Origin: an uncultured Ruminococcus sp.
Lineage (GTDB): Bacteria > Bacillota > Clostridia > Oscillospirales > Acutalibacteraceae
NCBI GenBank assembly: GCA_944412525.1
Contig: CALYBM010000052.1
Span: 1-64,000 of the forward strand
Length of the DNA stretch: 64,000 nucleotides
Reading direction: 5' to 3'
The notes under the pieces are model-generated. The model made no database searches and was not told the origin of the DNA. It saw only the letters and a list, made by a program, of their open reading frames with translations. Both the position numbers and the translations under genes were made by a program. This document shows, piece by piece, positions 43,186 to 52,395 of the stretch (position 1 is the first letter of the stretch; each line of letters starts with the position of its first letter).

Positions 43186-44049
43186 TTATTGCAGTATCAC
43201 ACCGTGACTGCCCCTTGAGGTATATACGCTTTCAAAATCACTGCGACTGTATTCTACTCTTCCTATCAGCGGGTCGGCAATTATTACCGTGTCCTCGGTA
43301 TAGCCGACAAGAACACCTGCGTGATCGCTTTGGCTCCATTCAACATAATCTCCGCCGTCCGTATACCAGCCCTCGGTTTCACTTCTTTGCTGCATTCCGA
43401 TTGTTACCCATACAACAATCGGCGTGTCATTTGAGATAAGGTCGTAAAGCTCGTCAAACGAATATCCCGTTATATCATTTGCAACCAGTAAATTGTTTGA
43501 GTCAGCAAGATAGTCGTTTGCGGCTGTAACGATTGCATTTGTCCCGCAAACATATCCGTAAACGCTTTGCGGGTCGCCGATAAAATAATCGTTTAAATCT
43601 TCGCCGCGTATTATCCCGTATTCATCGTAATACATCTCGGCAGGTGCCGTCGGCAGGTATTGCGTCGCCATTGTCATTTTGTCAACATCACAGCCGTAAT
43701 AGTTTAAAACCATGGTGAGAGCCGTTATTTCGCACCCCGTCGGAAGTTCGGGCGTTTGCAGAATATACGGAAAGTCTGAAATTTCATACGACAACGGTGT
43801 AAGATCGCTTGTTGCAGATTCAGTGTTTGTCGTTTCAGATAATGTGACATCGGGTTTTGTCGTTGCATCGGTTGCATCGGTTGTATCGGTTGCATCGGTT
43901 GCATCGGTTGTATCGGTGGCATCGGTTGTATCGGTTGGAGCAGCAGCGATAACGCATTTGTGTTCTGTGCTGCTTTTCAATACAAAGCAAATGCAGCACA
44001 ACATTGCCGCAAGGCAAAGAAAAGTTAAAACGGACAGTATTTTTTTCAA
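43186..44049 (-). CDS. Secreted C39-like cysteine peptidase (YvpB type)
   Basis: 287 residues. An N-terminal hydrophobic signal/anchor (about 5-27) is followed by a linker of TDA/TDT repeats and a C39-type papain-like domain: catalytic Cys in PTGCEITALTMVLNYYG, His in SDHAGVLVGY and Asp in IIADPL. Likely anchored outside the membrane; substrate unknown. Confidence 0.87.
   Translation of the reverse strand: MKKILSVLTFLCLAAMLCCICFVLKSSTEHKCVIAAAPTDTTDATDTTDATDATDTTDATDATTKPDVTLSETTNTESATSDLTPLSYEISDFPYILQTPELPTGCEITALTMVLNYYGCDVDKMTMATQYLPTAPAEMYYDEYGIIRGEDLNDYFIGDPQSVYGYVCGTNAIVTAANDYLADSNNLLVANDITGYSFDELYDLISNDTPIVVWVTIGMQQRSETEGWYTDGGDYVEWSQSDHAGVLVGYTEDTVIIADPLIGRVEYSRSDFESVYTSRGSHGVILQ
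43863..43938 (-). repeat. 9-base tandem repeat coding TDA/TDT linker
   Basis: Eight or so units related to GTTGCATCG (plus strand), encoding the acidic Thr-Asp-Ala/Thr linker of the C39-like peptidase. Copy number could change by slippage without breaking the frame. Confidence 0.75.
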
Positions 44050-44481
44050 GTAAGATTCTCCTTATGTACGCTTGCACAAATCAAACGCTGAATTTTTATG
44101 CTGAAAAATAAAAGGTCATAAATAATTTTTCATATTTGCAAATCTGAAAATATAAAAAATCAACAAAAATTATATTGTAATTTTTAAATATTATTTGTAT
44201 GTTTTAGATTTAAAAAATTCAATATAATGCATATTTTATATTTAAATTTAATGCATACAATAAATTATACACAGATAAAGACAAAATTTAAAGTGTTATC
44301 AAAAAAATATTTTAGTTACAATTTGTTAATTCTTCGTACGAAAAATAAGATTTTATTTATTTCTTTATTAGAATTTATAACAATATATTTCTTTAATTGT
44401 AAATTATTCAAATAAAAGTTACGGATAATTAATAATTTGAGTACAAGTTTGCTAAAAATAGGTTACAGTTTTAATATTTCG

Positions 44482-44510
44482 TTGACTTTACTACAAAATT
44501 GTAGTATCAT
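44482..44510 (+). promoter_or_regulatory. Promoter upstream of murA
   Basis: TTGACT (44482-44487), 17-bp spacer, TATCAT (44505-44510); start near 44517 gives a leader of about 160 bases. Confidence 0.65.
44490..44505. promoter_or_regulatory. Palindromic operator in the murA promoter spacer
   Basis: Perfect 16-bp palindrome ACTACAAAATTGTAGT lying between -35 and -10. The TACA...TGTA core recalls BlaI/MecI/CopY operators, though the spacing is longer. Confidence 0.5.
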
Positions 44511-44523
44511 TTTCTATATGAGA

Positions 44524-44553
44524 ATTGTGGCGTAACAGATGCGTAACCACAAT
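44524..44553 (+). other. 5' leader hairpin of the murA transcript
   Basis: ATTGTGG (44524-44530) pairs with CCACAAT (44547-44553); the loop holds the direct repeat GCGTAAC-N4-GCGTAAC. Starts 7 bases after the predicted transcription start. Confidence 0.4.
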
Positions 44554-44679
44554 GTATAGTGTGTTTTAATTAAACTGTAATATATTTTGTATTATTTTTG
44601 ATTTTATCCTTGTTTTTTATAAATATACACTTATTCGTTATTGCAAGTCTGAAACAATACTGTATTGGAGTGTAAACAA

Positions 44680-45975
44680 TTGGAAAAATTCGTAGTTACC
44701 GGCGGTAAGCCTTTGTTTGGTGAAGTAAACATAAGCGGGGCGAAAAATGCTGCCGTTGCAATAATACCGGCTGTCATACTCTGTGATGAGCCGTGTCAGA
44801 TTGAAAATATTCCTAACATAAGCGATGTTTCTCTTATCAGCCGAATCCTTCAGCAAATGGGGGCTAAGATAAGAAGAATTAACAAATCATCTTTATATAT
44901 TGACCCTACACAAATTAAAACCTATTCTGCCGTGACCGATATGGTGCGTGGCATGCGTGCGTCGTACTATTTGCTGGGGGCTTTGCTCGGAAAATACGGC
45001 AAAGCCAAGGTCGCTCTGCCCGGCGGCTGTAACTTCGGAGTTCGTCCCATCGACCAGCACTTAAAGGGCTTTGAGGCTATGGGTGCAACAACTGCGCTTG
45101 TTGACGGTGCAATCATTGAGGCGGAATGTGACGGCTGTCCTGTGGGTAATCATATATATCTTGATGTTGTGTCTGTCGGTGCGACAATGAACATTATGCT
45201 TGCTGCAAGCAAGGCACATGGCATGACTATCATTGAAAATGCGGCTAAAGAGCCCCATATCGTTGACCTCGCAAACTTTCTTAACTCCATGGGTGCCGAC
45301 ATCAGAGGTGCCGGTACGGATGTTATTAAAATCAGAGGCGTTGAGTATCTTCACGGGGTGACATATTCCATTATTCCCGACCAGATTGAAGCGGGAACAT
45401 ATATGTGTGCCGCTGCCGCTACAAGAGGCTGTATTACCGTAAACAATATCACGCCCAAGCATCTTGATTCGATTACTGCAAAATTGCGTGAAATGGGCGT
45501 TGTAATTACCGAATATGATGAGGCAATCAAGGTAGATGCTACTGTTAAACCTTTAAAACGCTGCAATATTAAAACCATGCCTCACCCGGGCTTCCCGACT
45601 GACTGTCAGCCGCAGTTTGCGGCACTGCTTATGAGTGTTCCCGGCACTAGCATCATAAATGAAAATGTCTGGGATAACCGTTATCAGTATGTCAGTGAGC
45701 TTATCAGAATGGGTGCCCAGATTTCTGTTGAGGGCAGGCTTGCAATTATCGAGGGCGGAGCACCCCTCACTGCCGCTCCCGTAAAGGCCACCGATTTGCG
45801 TGCGGGTGCTGCGATGATTATTGCGGCATTGGAGATTTCCGGAACGACTGAGATTTCAAACATCCAGTATATTGAGCGTGGCTACGAGGAAGTTATTGAG
45901 AAGTTCAGAGCACTCGGTGCCGATATTAAAAAGGTTTACTTCACGGGTGACAACGAGGAAGAGCTTGGAGCTTAA
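44680..45975 (+). CDS. murA: UDP-N-acetylglucosamine 1-carboxyvinyltransferase
   Basis: 431 residues. MurA transfers enolpyruvate to UDP-GlcNAc, the first committed step of peptidoglycan synthesis and the fosfomycin target. The active-site loop LPGGCNFGVRPID has the catalytic Cys (about 117) that fosfomycin modifies. Start is TTG 44680 after GGAG (44667-44670): the protein then begins EKFVVTGGKPLFGEV like other MurA proteins; the TTG at 44665 overlaps that RBS. Confidence 0.95.
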   Translation: MEKFVVTGGKPLFGEVNISGAKNAAVAIIPAVILCDEPCQIENIPNISDVSLISRILQQMGAKIRRINKSSLYIDPTQIKTYSAVTDMVRGMRASYYLLGALLGKYGKAKVALPGGCNFGVRPIDQHLKGFEAMGATTALVDGAIIEAECDGCPVGNHIYLDVVSVGATMNIMLAASKAHGMTIIENAAKEPHIVDLANFLNSMGADIRGAGTDVIKIRGVEYLHGVTYSIIPDQIEAGTYMCAAAATRGCITVNNITPKHLDSITAKLREMGVVITEYDEAIKVDATVKPLKRCNIKTMPHPGFPTDCQPQFAALLMSVPGTSIINENVWDNRYQYVSELIRMGAQISVEGRLAIIEGGAPLTAAPVKATDLRAGAAMIIAALEISGTTEISNIQYIERGYEEVIEKFRALGADIKKVYFTGDNEEELGA

Positions 45976-45993
45976 TTAAACATAATATATTTT

Positions 45994-46026
45994 AGCCGTT
46001 TTCAAGTGAAAGCGGCTTTTGTTTTA
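45994..46026 (+). terminator. Terminator of murA
   Basis: AGCCGTTTTC (45994-46003) pairs with GAAAGCGGCT (46008-46017), one wobble, then TTTTGTTTT. Confidence 0.75.
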
Positions 46027-46043
46027 GAATTTGGTGAATAAAA

Positions 46044-46412
46044 ATGGGATTTTTATTTGTAAGTCTCGGCGGTGCCGTAGGTGCAATGCTTAGGTACGCA
46101 ATCAGTCTTATACCGTACAAAGGGGATTTTCCGATTTTAACCTTTATAACAAATTTATTCGGAGCTGTTTTAATCGGTTTTATTGTCGGATATGCGTCAA
46201 AGCGCGGTGCAAACAGCAACGCTTTGTTGTTTTTTAAAACGGGTCTTTGCGGCGGTTTTACAACATTTTCTACTTTTTCGCTTGAGGCATATAATCTTTT
46301 TGTATCGGGCAACAAGATGCTTGCCGCAGGTTATGCCGTGTTAAGTGCGGTATTTTGTATTGCAGGAGTGTGGGCAGGAATAACGCTTGCGTCTGTTGTT
46401 GTAAAAGAATAG
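46044..46412 (+). CDS. crcB: Fluoride ion channel CrcB/Fluc
   Basis: 122 residues, four membrane helices. GGAVGAMLRY and GLCGGFTTFSTFS are the signature segments of dual-topology fluoride channels. A single copy would homodimerise. It sits 18 bases after the murA terminator stem-loop, too close for a fluoride riboswitch, so it lacks that control here. Confidence 0.93.
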   Translation: MGFLFVSLGGAVGAMLRYAISLIPYKGDFPILTFITNLFGAVLIGFIVGYASKRGANSNALLFFKTGLCGGFTTFSTFSLEAYNLFVSGNKMLAAGYAVLSAVFCIAGVWAGITLASVVVKE

Positions 46413-46461
46413 ATAATATGTTATTATTTATGTTACAGAATAAGTTTAAGGGTTGATAGAT

Positions 46462-47250
46462 TTGGCAAGAGCAGTTCCGCTGTTCAGCGGCAGTAAGGGT
46501 AACAGCTATTATATAGGCACTGCGTCAGAGGGCGTGCTGATTGACGCAGGCAGATCGTGCAGACAGATTGAAAATGCAATGGAGGCAAACGGTCTGAGCA
46601 TGAAGAATGTAGGCGCGGTTTTTGTAACTCACGAACATACAGATCATTGCAGTGCGTTAAAAGTGCTTGCAAAAAAATATGATTTCAAGGTTTTTGCAAG
46701 CAGGGGAACATTAAACGAGCTTATCCGAGGACAAAAAATTCTCCCGACGGCAAAGACCGATGTAATTGAAAACGAGGTTGCAATAGGTAATATGCTGATA
46801 CAACGCATTGATACGCCTCACGACGCGGCAGAAAGCTGCTGTTACAGGGTGACAACGGCGGACGGAAAATCTGCACTTGTTGCTACCGATATGGGAGTAA
46901 TGCTTGACGAGGTGAGAGAAGCCGCCAAGCAAAGTGACTTTGCTGTTCTTGAGTCAAATCACGATGTTGAGATGCTGAAAACGGGAATTTATCCGTTTTA
47001 TCTGAAACAGAGAATTCTCTCACCGAAAGGGCATTTGTCAAACACCGACTGTGCCGCAGAGCTTGCAGGTCTTGTAAAGAGCGGTACTCTCCGTTTGATG
47101 CTCGGACACCTGAGCGAAGAAAATAACACACCGCAGATTGCTCTTGCGACGGCGATTTCAAGTCTTGAAAAAGAGGGACTTAAAGTCAGAAGTGATTTCA
47201 CTCTGGACATTGCCCCGCGTGAAACAAGAATACAGTCGGTGATTTTTTAG
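46462..47250 (+). CDS. MBL-fold metallohydrolase (WalJ/YycJ type)
   Basis: 262 residues. Metal-binding HEHTDH and an N-terminal FSGSKGNSYYIG define the metallo-beta-lactamase-fold exonuclease-like YycJ family, usually next to rlmH or walRK, as seen here. Possible DNA/RNA processing; not proven. I choose TTG 46462 because AAGGG lies 9 bases upstream; TTG 46453 abuts it. Confidence 0.88.
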   Translation: MARAVPLFSGSKGNSYYIGTASEGVLIDAGRSCRQIENAMEANGLSMKNVGAVFVTHEHTDHCSALKVLAKKYDFKVFASRGTLNELIRGQKILPTAKTDVIENEVAIGNMLIQRIDTPHDAAESCCYRVTTADGKSALVATDMGVMLDEVREAAKQSDFAVLESNHDVEMLKTGIYPFYLKQRILSPKGHLSNTDCAAELAGLVKSGTLRLMLGHLSEENNTPQIALATAISSLEKEGLKVRSDFTLDIAPRETRIQSVIF

Positions 47251-47254
47251 TGTT

Positions 47255-47740
47255 ATGATTAGAGTAAATATAATTTGCATAGGAAAAATCAAGGAAAAGT
47301 ATTTTACGGACGCTGTTGCAGAATATGCAAAGCGTCTTACCGCGTTTTGCAGGTTTTCGGTAACAGAGCTTTCGGAGGAAAGAATAAAAAGCAATAACCC
47401 AAATAAATCTCAGACAGATGAGGTAATAAATGCCGAGGGCAAAAGGATACTTCAAAAAATCGGTCAGTCGGATTATGTTGTTGCAATGTGCATAGAGGGC
47501 AAAATGCTCTCAAGCGAGGAGCTTTCAAAAACTCTTGACAACATTTCGGTCGGCGGAGTAAGCACGGTTGATTTTATAATCGGCGGAAGCTACGGACTGA
47601 GCGATGAGGTAAAGAAAAGGGCAAATTTAAAGCTTTCAATGAGCAGAATGACATTTCCTCATCAAATGGCAAGGGTGATTTTAAGCGAGCAGATTTACCG
47701 TGCGTTTGAAATTTCAACAAACGGAAAGTATCATAAGTAA
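47255..47740 (+). CDS. rlmH: 23S rRNA (pseudouridine1915-N3)-methyltransferase
   Basis: 161 residues. A SPOUT methyltransferase acting on helix 69 of 23S rRNA. The knot region IIGGSYGLSDEVKKRA and C-terminal MTFPHQMARVILSEQIYRAFEI are diagnostic, with a final YHK. Follows the MBL gene by 4 bases. Confidence 0.96.
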   Translation: MIRVNIICIGKIKEKYFTDAVAEYAKRLTAFCRFSVTELSEERIKSNNPNKSQTDEVINAEGKRILQKIGQSDYVVAMCIEGKMLSSEELSKTLDNISVGGVSTVDFIIGGSYGLSDEVKKRANLKLSMSRMTFPHQMARVILSEQIYRAFEISTNGKYHK

Positions 47741-47762
47741 TTAAATAACAACAGGTGGATAT

Positions 47763-49505
47763 ATGGCTCTTGACGGAATTTATTTAAGACATATTAAAAA
47801 CGAAATAGAAAAGCAGGCACTCGGCGCGAGGGTATCACAGATTTATCAGCCCAACCGCGACGAGCTTGTTTTTACTCTGCGAACCTTTGACGGCAACAAA
47901 AAGCTATTGATTTCCGCAAGGGCAAATTCACCGCGAATTAATTTTTGTGTAAAAACCCCCGAAAATCCCGCACAGCCGCCGATGTTCTGTATGCTTTTGC
48001 GAAAAAGACTCGGAGGAGGTAAACTTACCGCTGTTCGTCAGATGGAGTGCGACCGAGTGCTTTTTCTCGATTTTGAGTGTGTAAATGAGCTCGGTGACAC
48101 CGTGATGATTACCGTTGCAGTCGAGATTATGGGAATGTACAGCAACATAATTATAATAAATTCAGACGGTGTGATTATTGATTCGCTCAAGCGGGTTGAC
48201 CTGACAATGAGCAGTAAGCGAATGGTACTCCCGAATATAAAATATGAGCTGCCCGAGCCGCAGAACAAACTCAACATTTTGACATCATCGCCTGAACAAA
48301 TAGCCCAAAGAATAATCAGCTTTACACCAAAAACAACGCTCAATAAGGCAATCTTAGGTGTTATCCAGGGCGTTTCTCCTATTGTGTGCCGAGAGCTTGA
48401 ATACAGGGTGTCGGAGGGTGTTTCAAATGACCTTGAGGGAGAGCTGTATCAAAAGCTTGTTTGTGAGATAGAAAGGCTTAAAAACATTGCCGAGAACTGC
48501 AATGAAAAACCGTGCATTGTTTACCGCGAGGATTCAAAGCCGATGGATTTTTGCTTTATGCCGATAGAGCAGTACGGGAGTTTTGCAAAGGTGGAGAGCA
48601 AAGGGGGCTTTTCGCAGGTGCTTGACGCCTTTTACGACGAGCGTGATTCACGGGAGCGTATGAGGGTGAAAACACAGAGTCTTACAAAGCTTTTGACCAA
48701 TACGGCAGAGCGTATTGCACGCAAAATATCAAAACAGCAAGCGGAGCTATTGCAGTGTGCCGACCGTGAGCATCTCAGAATCTGCGGCGATTTGCTTCAG
48801 GCTAATCTCTACAGAATAAAGAGGGGTGCCGAGTTTGCGGAGGTTGAAAATTTCTATGATGAAGAGGGCAAAACAATAAGAATAAAGCTAAATCCCGCAA
48901 TATCTCCTGCTGCAAATGCTCAGAAGTTTTACAAGGATTATCAAAAGGCTAAAAACGCCGAGACGGTTCTCGGCGAGCAGATAGAGAAGGGCAAGTCAGA
49001 GCTTGAGTACATTGAATCTGTAATTGACGAGGTAAACCGTGCCGAAAATGAAAAGGAGCTTGCTCAGATAAGGGAGGAACTTACGGAGCAGGGTTATCTT
49101 TACCGCCAAAAGGGAAAGCAAAGACCGTTGTCGCAGCTTCCACCGCTTGAATTTTTATCAAGCGACGGATTCAGAATATTTGTCGGCAGAAACAACAAGC
49201 AAAACGACAAGCTGACATTAAAAACGGCTTCCAAAAACGATATGTGGCTTCATACAAAGGGTATTCACGGATCACATACGATAATTGCAGGCGACGGGCG
49301 TGAAATAAGCGAAACTGCGATTTTAGAGGCGGCTCGCCTTGCGGCATACCACAGCAAGGCAAGAAACAGCAGTCAGGTGCCTGTTGATTACACTCTTGTG
49401 CGTTATGTCAGCAAGCCAAACGGTGCAAAACCGGGAATGGTGATATATGTAAACAACAAAACGGTTTATGTCAGCCCGTCGCAAGACGGCAGAGAACAGC
49501 CGTAA
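47763..49505 (+). CDS. rqcH: Ribosome-quality-control factor RqcH (NFACT / fibronectin-binding family)
   Basis: 580 residues. RqcH binds stalled 50S subunits and adds C-terminal alanine tails for degradation. NFACT-N domain begins MALDGIYLRHIKNEIE; a long coiled coil spans about 270-450; the NFACT-R domain has GRNNKQNDKLTLK and DMWLHTKGIHGSHTII. Full length. Often named FbpA. RBS AGGTGG precedes the ATG. Confidence 0.95.
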   Translation: MALDGIYLRHIKNEIEKQALGARVSQIYQPNRDELVFTLRTFDGNKKLLISARANSPRINFCVKTPENPAQPPMFCMLLRKRLGGGKLTAVRQMECDRVLFLDFECVNELGDTVMITVAVEIMGMYSNIIIINSDGVIIDSLKRVDLTMSSKRMVLPNIKYELPEPQNKLNILTSSPEQIAQRIISFTPKTTLNKAILGVIQGVSPIVCRELEYRVSEGVSNDLEGELYQKLVCEIERLKNIAENCNEKPCIVYREDSKPMDFCFMPIEQYGSFAKVESKGGFSQVLDAFYDERDSRERMRVKTQSLTKLLTNTAERIARKISKQQAELLQCADREHLRICGDLLQANLYRIKRGAEFAEVENFYDEEGKTIRIKLNPAISPAANAQKFYKDYQKAKNAETVLGEQIEKGKSELEYIESVIDEVNRAENEKELAQIREELTEQGYLYRQKGKQRPLSQLPPLEFLSSDGFRIFVGRNNKQNDKLTLKTASKNDMWLHTKGIHGSHTIIAGDGREISETAILEAARLAAYHSKARNSSQVPVDYTLVRYVSKPNGAKPGMVIYVNNKTVYVSPSQDGREQP

Positions 49506-49555
49506 AAAATTTACCGAATGTATCGGTCATACTTTATCGGTAAATCAAAAATAAT

Positions 49556-49587
49556 TGGGACGGATGTTTAATCCGCCCCAAAATTTT
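49556..49587 (+). terminator. Terminator of rqcH
   Basis: TGGGACGGAT (49556-49565) pairs with ATCCGCCCCA (49571-49580) with one mismatch, then AAATTTTT. Confidence 0.65.
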
Positions 49588-49588
49588 T

Positions 49589-49687
49589 ATGAATATCAGG
49601 AGAGTTAAAAATCTGTTGAGAAAATTTTTGCATACTGCACGCAACCACAGTAAAGCTGACCGTGTTTTGAGAAAATATAATAATTAA
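49589..49687 (+). CDS. Possible very small basic peptide
   Basis: A 32-codon frame encoding a strongly basic, helix-prone peptide (begins MNIRRVKNLLRKFLHTARNH). It overlaps the end of the rqcH terminator T-run and has no ribosome-binding site, so expression is doubtful. It is listed because nothing else fills 49590-49700. Confidence 0.2.
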   Translation: MNIRRVKNLLRKFLHTARNHSKADRVLRKYNN

Positions 49688-49703
49688 AAAGAGATTGGAA
49701 TTT

Positions 49704-50579
49704 CTACATAAGCGATATAAGGTCGGGCAGGTCAAATTCATTTTGCAGTGCACCGTTTAATGCAAACGCTATCAGCCTTGATGCCCTTTCTGTCAGCAAA
49801 TCGATTTCTCTCGGGATTACGACCATTCGCCTGCCGTTTGGTGAAATTTGATTTTGAGTTTTTGCGTCAAAGTCCTTTCCGAGCAGGTCGTTAGCAAGTG
49901 TTTGAACATCAACTACCGTCGGCACACCTATTGCGATAACGGGTACTCCGATAGTTTCCTTGTTTATTTTTGTTCGGTGATTGCCCACACCCGCACCCGG
50001 AGATATGCCCGTATCGCTTATTTGAAGCGTACAGCCAAGCCGTTCAAGTCTACGGGAAGCAAGTGCGTCAATTGCTACAACTGCCGTGGGCTTTATTCGC
50101 TTTACAACGCTCAATATATATTCTCCCGTTTCAATTCCCGTCTGACCGGTAACGCCCGTTTGCATAACCGCAACGGGGCGTAGTTTATCAAGTCCCGTTG
50201 ACCTTGCGATTTCACCCGTTATATGTCGGGTCGCAAGAACCCGCAGACTTGCCTTGGGACCGAGAGAGTCGGGCGTTATTTCGGTGTTGCCGAGTCCCGC
50301 CACAAGCACAAGACCGTTCACGGGCAGAAGCCTGCGTATTTCTTCTCCTATCGTTACAAGCCGCTCATCTGTTTCGGTAAAATTATCCGTGAGCGACGGC
50401 AATTCTATTGTGATGTATGTTCCTATGTCTTTGCCGAGTGCCTGCCTTGCCTTTTGATTTTTTACGGTCAAACGGGATATTTCAAGCCCGTTTTCACTGT
50501 AGGTTTTAAATTCCGTTCCCGCAATATGTTCTCCCGCTATTTCTCTTGCCTCTACTGCAAGGTCTGTACGAAGCTGCAT
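49704..50579 (-). CDS. gpr: Spore germination protease GPR
   Basis: 291 residues. GPR degrades small acid-soluble spore proteins during germination and belongs to aspartic-type family A25. Typical segments are RTDLAVEAREI near the N-terminus (proform) and ALASRRLERLGCTLQISDTGISPG. Start ATG 50579 has GGGAGGA upstream; the longer frame start has none. A forespore-like promoter is suggested at 50604-50633. Confidence 0.95.
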   Translation of the reverse strand: MQLRTDLAVEAREIAGEHIAGTEFKTYSENGLEISRLTVKNQKARQALGKDIGTYITIELPSLTDNFTETDERLVTIGEEIRRLLPVNGLVLVAGLGNTEITPDSLGPKASLRVLATRHITGEIARSTGLDKLRPVAVMQTGVTGQTGIETGEYILSVVKRIKPTAVVAIDALASRRLERLGCTLQISDTGISPGAGVGNHRTKINKETIGVPVIAIGVPTVVDVQTLANDLLGKDFDAKTQNQISPNGRRMVVIPREIDLLTERASRLIAFALNGALQNEFDLPDLISLM

Positions 50580-50603
50580 AAAAATTCCTCCCGCTTTTCT
50601 TAT

Positions 50604-50633
50604 ATTATTGGTGCGGTGAGGCATTTATATTCT
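50604..50633 (-). promoter_or_regulatory. Candidate sigma-G promoter of gpr
   Basis: Minus strand AGAATA (50633-50628), 17-bp spacer, CAATAAT (50610-50604), close to the forespore sigma consensus. Predicted start near 50597, 18 bases before the start codon. Confidence 0.35.
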
Positions 50634-50712
50634 TTACAAATAATTTTACTTTTGGTATAATTCAGTTACAGCATTAAAAGTATATTTGATTTTATAAATT
50701 CGGAGTATTATT

Positions 50713-52377
50713 ATGAAAAAGAATAGTATAATCAGAGGTATAACTGCATTTGCCGTATCGGCAAGCTTGTTGTGTGTTTCTGCTTTGACATCGGGAGCCG
50801 TTGTAATAGACGACGAGCTTGTGCCCGCTTCATCCGACAGCAGTCTGCAAACACAATCTGTTGATACATCTCTGCCGCTGAAATACAGCTCCCGTGATTT
50901 GGGACTTGTTACGGATATTAAACAGCAGCGGTATAATGAGTGCTGGGCGGTATCGGGTGTGTCGGTTTTTGAAACGAAGCTGTTAAAAGAAGGCTTTGCA
51001 GTTAACAATATTTCATTTGATCACCTCAATATATGGGCGACAAAGCACAGCGACGGAACAGGCTGGCAAAGAACATATATGGACGGAGGATATTCCTATT
51101 CCGCGATAGGATATTTTACATCATGGCAGGGCGGAGTGGAAACATCCGATTTAGGCGAGTTTGATGTTACAAGCGGTGTTACATCGGATGATATTGATAC
51201 CACCCTTGCAAAATACGGCACGACTGCCGTTGAGTATCTTGACAGAAACGATACTAACGCAATTAAGCGTGCAATAATGGAAAACGGCGGAGTTTATACC
51301 GCTTACGCAACCTCCGCATCGTGTTTAAGTTCGGATAAAACCTCCTACTTTATGCCCGAAAGCTACGACGGCTATTCGGTAAATCACGGCGTAGAGATTG
51401 TCGGCTGGGATGACAGCTATGACAAGGCCAAATTTAACGGCTCTGTAGGCGAAAAACCCAAAAAGCCGGGCGCATGGCTTGCACGAAACAGCTACGGAGA
51501 CTACAATTCACTCGGCGGATATTTTTGGATTTCATACGAGGATACTTATGTTTTCGGAGACAAGTATAAGCCGCTTTATTCAATAAAGTCGGTACAGAAA
51601 ATCGACGAGAACACAAGGCTTGAGCAAAATGAAATTTACGGAGCGACATTTGACATAGAAATCAAGGGAGAAAATGAGGTCGCGTATTTAAACAGGTTTG
51701 ATTTTTCAAACGGTTACAATACGCTCGACAAGGTGATTTTTGAAACTGAATGTAAAAATGCCGACTACACGCTTTATTATGTTCCCGACAACAGCGCAAG
51801 TCAGCCTGAATCAGACAAAACCAAGTGGGTAAGGCTGTATGAGGGCACGGCGGATTATGCGGGATACATTTGTGCCGATATATCCGATTTTACCCTGCCT
51901 TTGGGGTACGGCTCAATCGCAGTTGTAATAAACACGGGGAAGCTTAATGCGGGACTTGACAGCTCATCACAGGATTATAAATATCCCTCACTCGGTTCGT
52001 GCGAGTGGATGACAAATTCGCAGACAGGGCAGTATGTTCTGATTAATGATCCGAGCTACGGCGACAGTTTTATTTACTATGATAATGAGATGCGTGATTT
52101 GCTCGACTGGTATAAGGAAGAAAATAACGATGACCTCGGCGGCACATTTGTCATAAAGGCCGTTACAACGGGCAGCGGGGCAGAGGTTACTGCTCTCGGT
52201 GATGTTACGCTTGACGGCAAGGTTAATGTAGCAGACGCCACATATATTCAAAAATATCTTGTAGGAACCGAAGAGCTTTCCGAGGTGAGAAAGCTCAATG
52301 CAGATGTTGACGGCGACGGTGAAATCAGCATTGCGGACGCAACCGCTGTGCAAAGAATGATTGTAGGACTTTTATAA
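50713..52377 (+). CDS. Secreted papain-like (C1A) cysteine protease with dockerin
   Basis: 554 residues. Signal peptide 1 to about 29. The C1A domain (about 55-280) has oxyanion Gln71, nucleophile Cys77 (NECWAVSGVSVFE), His225 (VNHGVEIVGWDD) and Asn259 (RNSYGDYNSLGGYFWISY). A beta-rich lectin-like region covers about 290-480. The type I dockerin (about 494-554) has loops DVTLDGKVNVAD and DVDGDGEISIAD. It should dock to an extracellular cohesin. Own gene unit: GGAG before the ATG, terminator after. Confidence 0.93.
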   Translation: MKKNSIIRGITAFAVSASLLCVSALTSGAVVIDDELVPASSDSSLQTQSVDTSLPLKYSSRDLGLVTDIKQQRYNECWAVSGVSVFETKLLKEGFAVNNISFDHLNIWATKHSDGTGWQRTYMDGGYSYSAIGYFTSWQGGVETSDLGEFDVTSGVTSDDIDTTLAKYGTTAVEYLDRNDTNAIKRAIMENGGVYTAYATSASCLSSDKTSYFMPESYDGYSVNHGVEIVGWDDSYDKAKFNGSVGEKPKKPGAWLARNSYGDYNSLGGYFWISYEDTYVFGDKYKPLYSIKSVQKIDENTRLEQNEIYGATFDIEIKGENEVAYLNRFDFSNGYNTLDKVIFETECKNADYTLYYVPDNSASQPESDKTKWVRLYEGTADYAGYICADISDFTLPLGYGSIAVVINTGKLNAGLDSSSQDYKYPSLGSCEWMTNSQTGQYVLINDPSYGDSFIYYDNEMRDLLDWYKEENNDDLGGTFVIKAVTTGSGAEVTALGDVTLDGKVNVADATYIQKYLVGTEELSEVRKLNADVDGDGEISIADATAVQRMIVGLL

Positions 52378-52395
52378 ATTCCATTACAATAATTA

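Larger units (their letters stand above)
44050..44679. other. Long AT-rich intergenic region upstream of murA
   Basis: About 400 bases of extremely AT-rich DNA with no supported gene, then the murA promoter (44482-44510), an operator-like palindrome within it, and a 5' leader hairpin (44524-44553). Confidence 0.55.

Noticed and set aside
43863..43938. CRISPR-like repeat array
   Set aside because: Contiguous 9-base units without spacers, in frame within a peptidase gene.
44227..44415. 62-codon frame in the AT-rich region before murA
   Set aside because: Low-complexity AT-driven composition, no ribosome-binding site and no recognisable domain.
45976..46043. Fluoride riboswitch before crcB
   Set aside because: The 68-base gap is mostly the murA terminator, leaving no room for the crcB motif.
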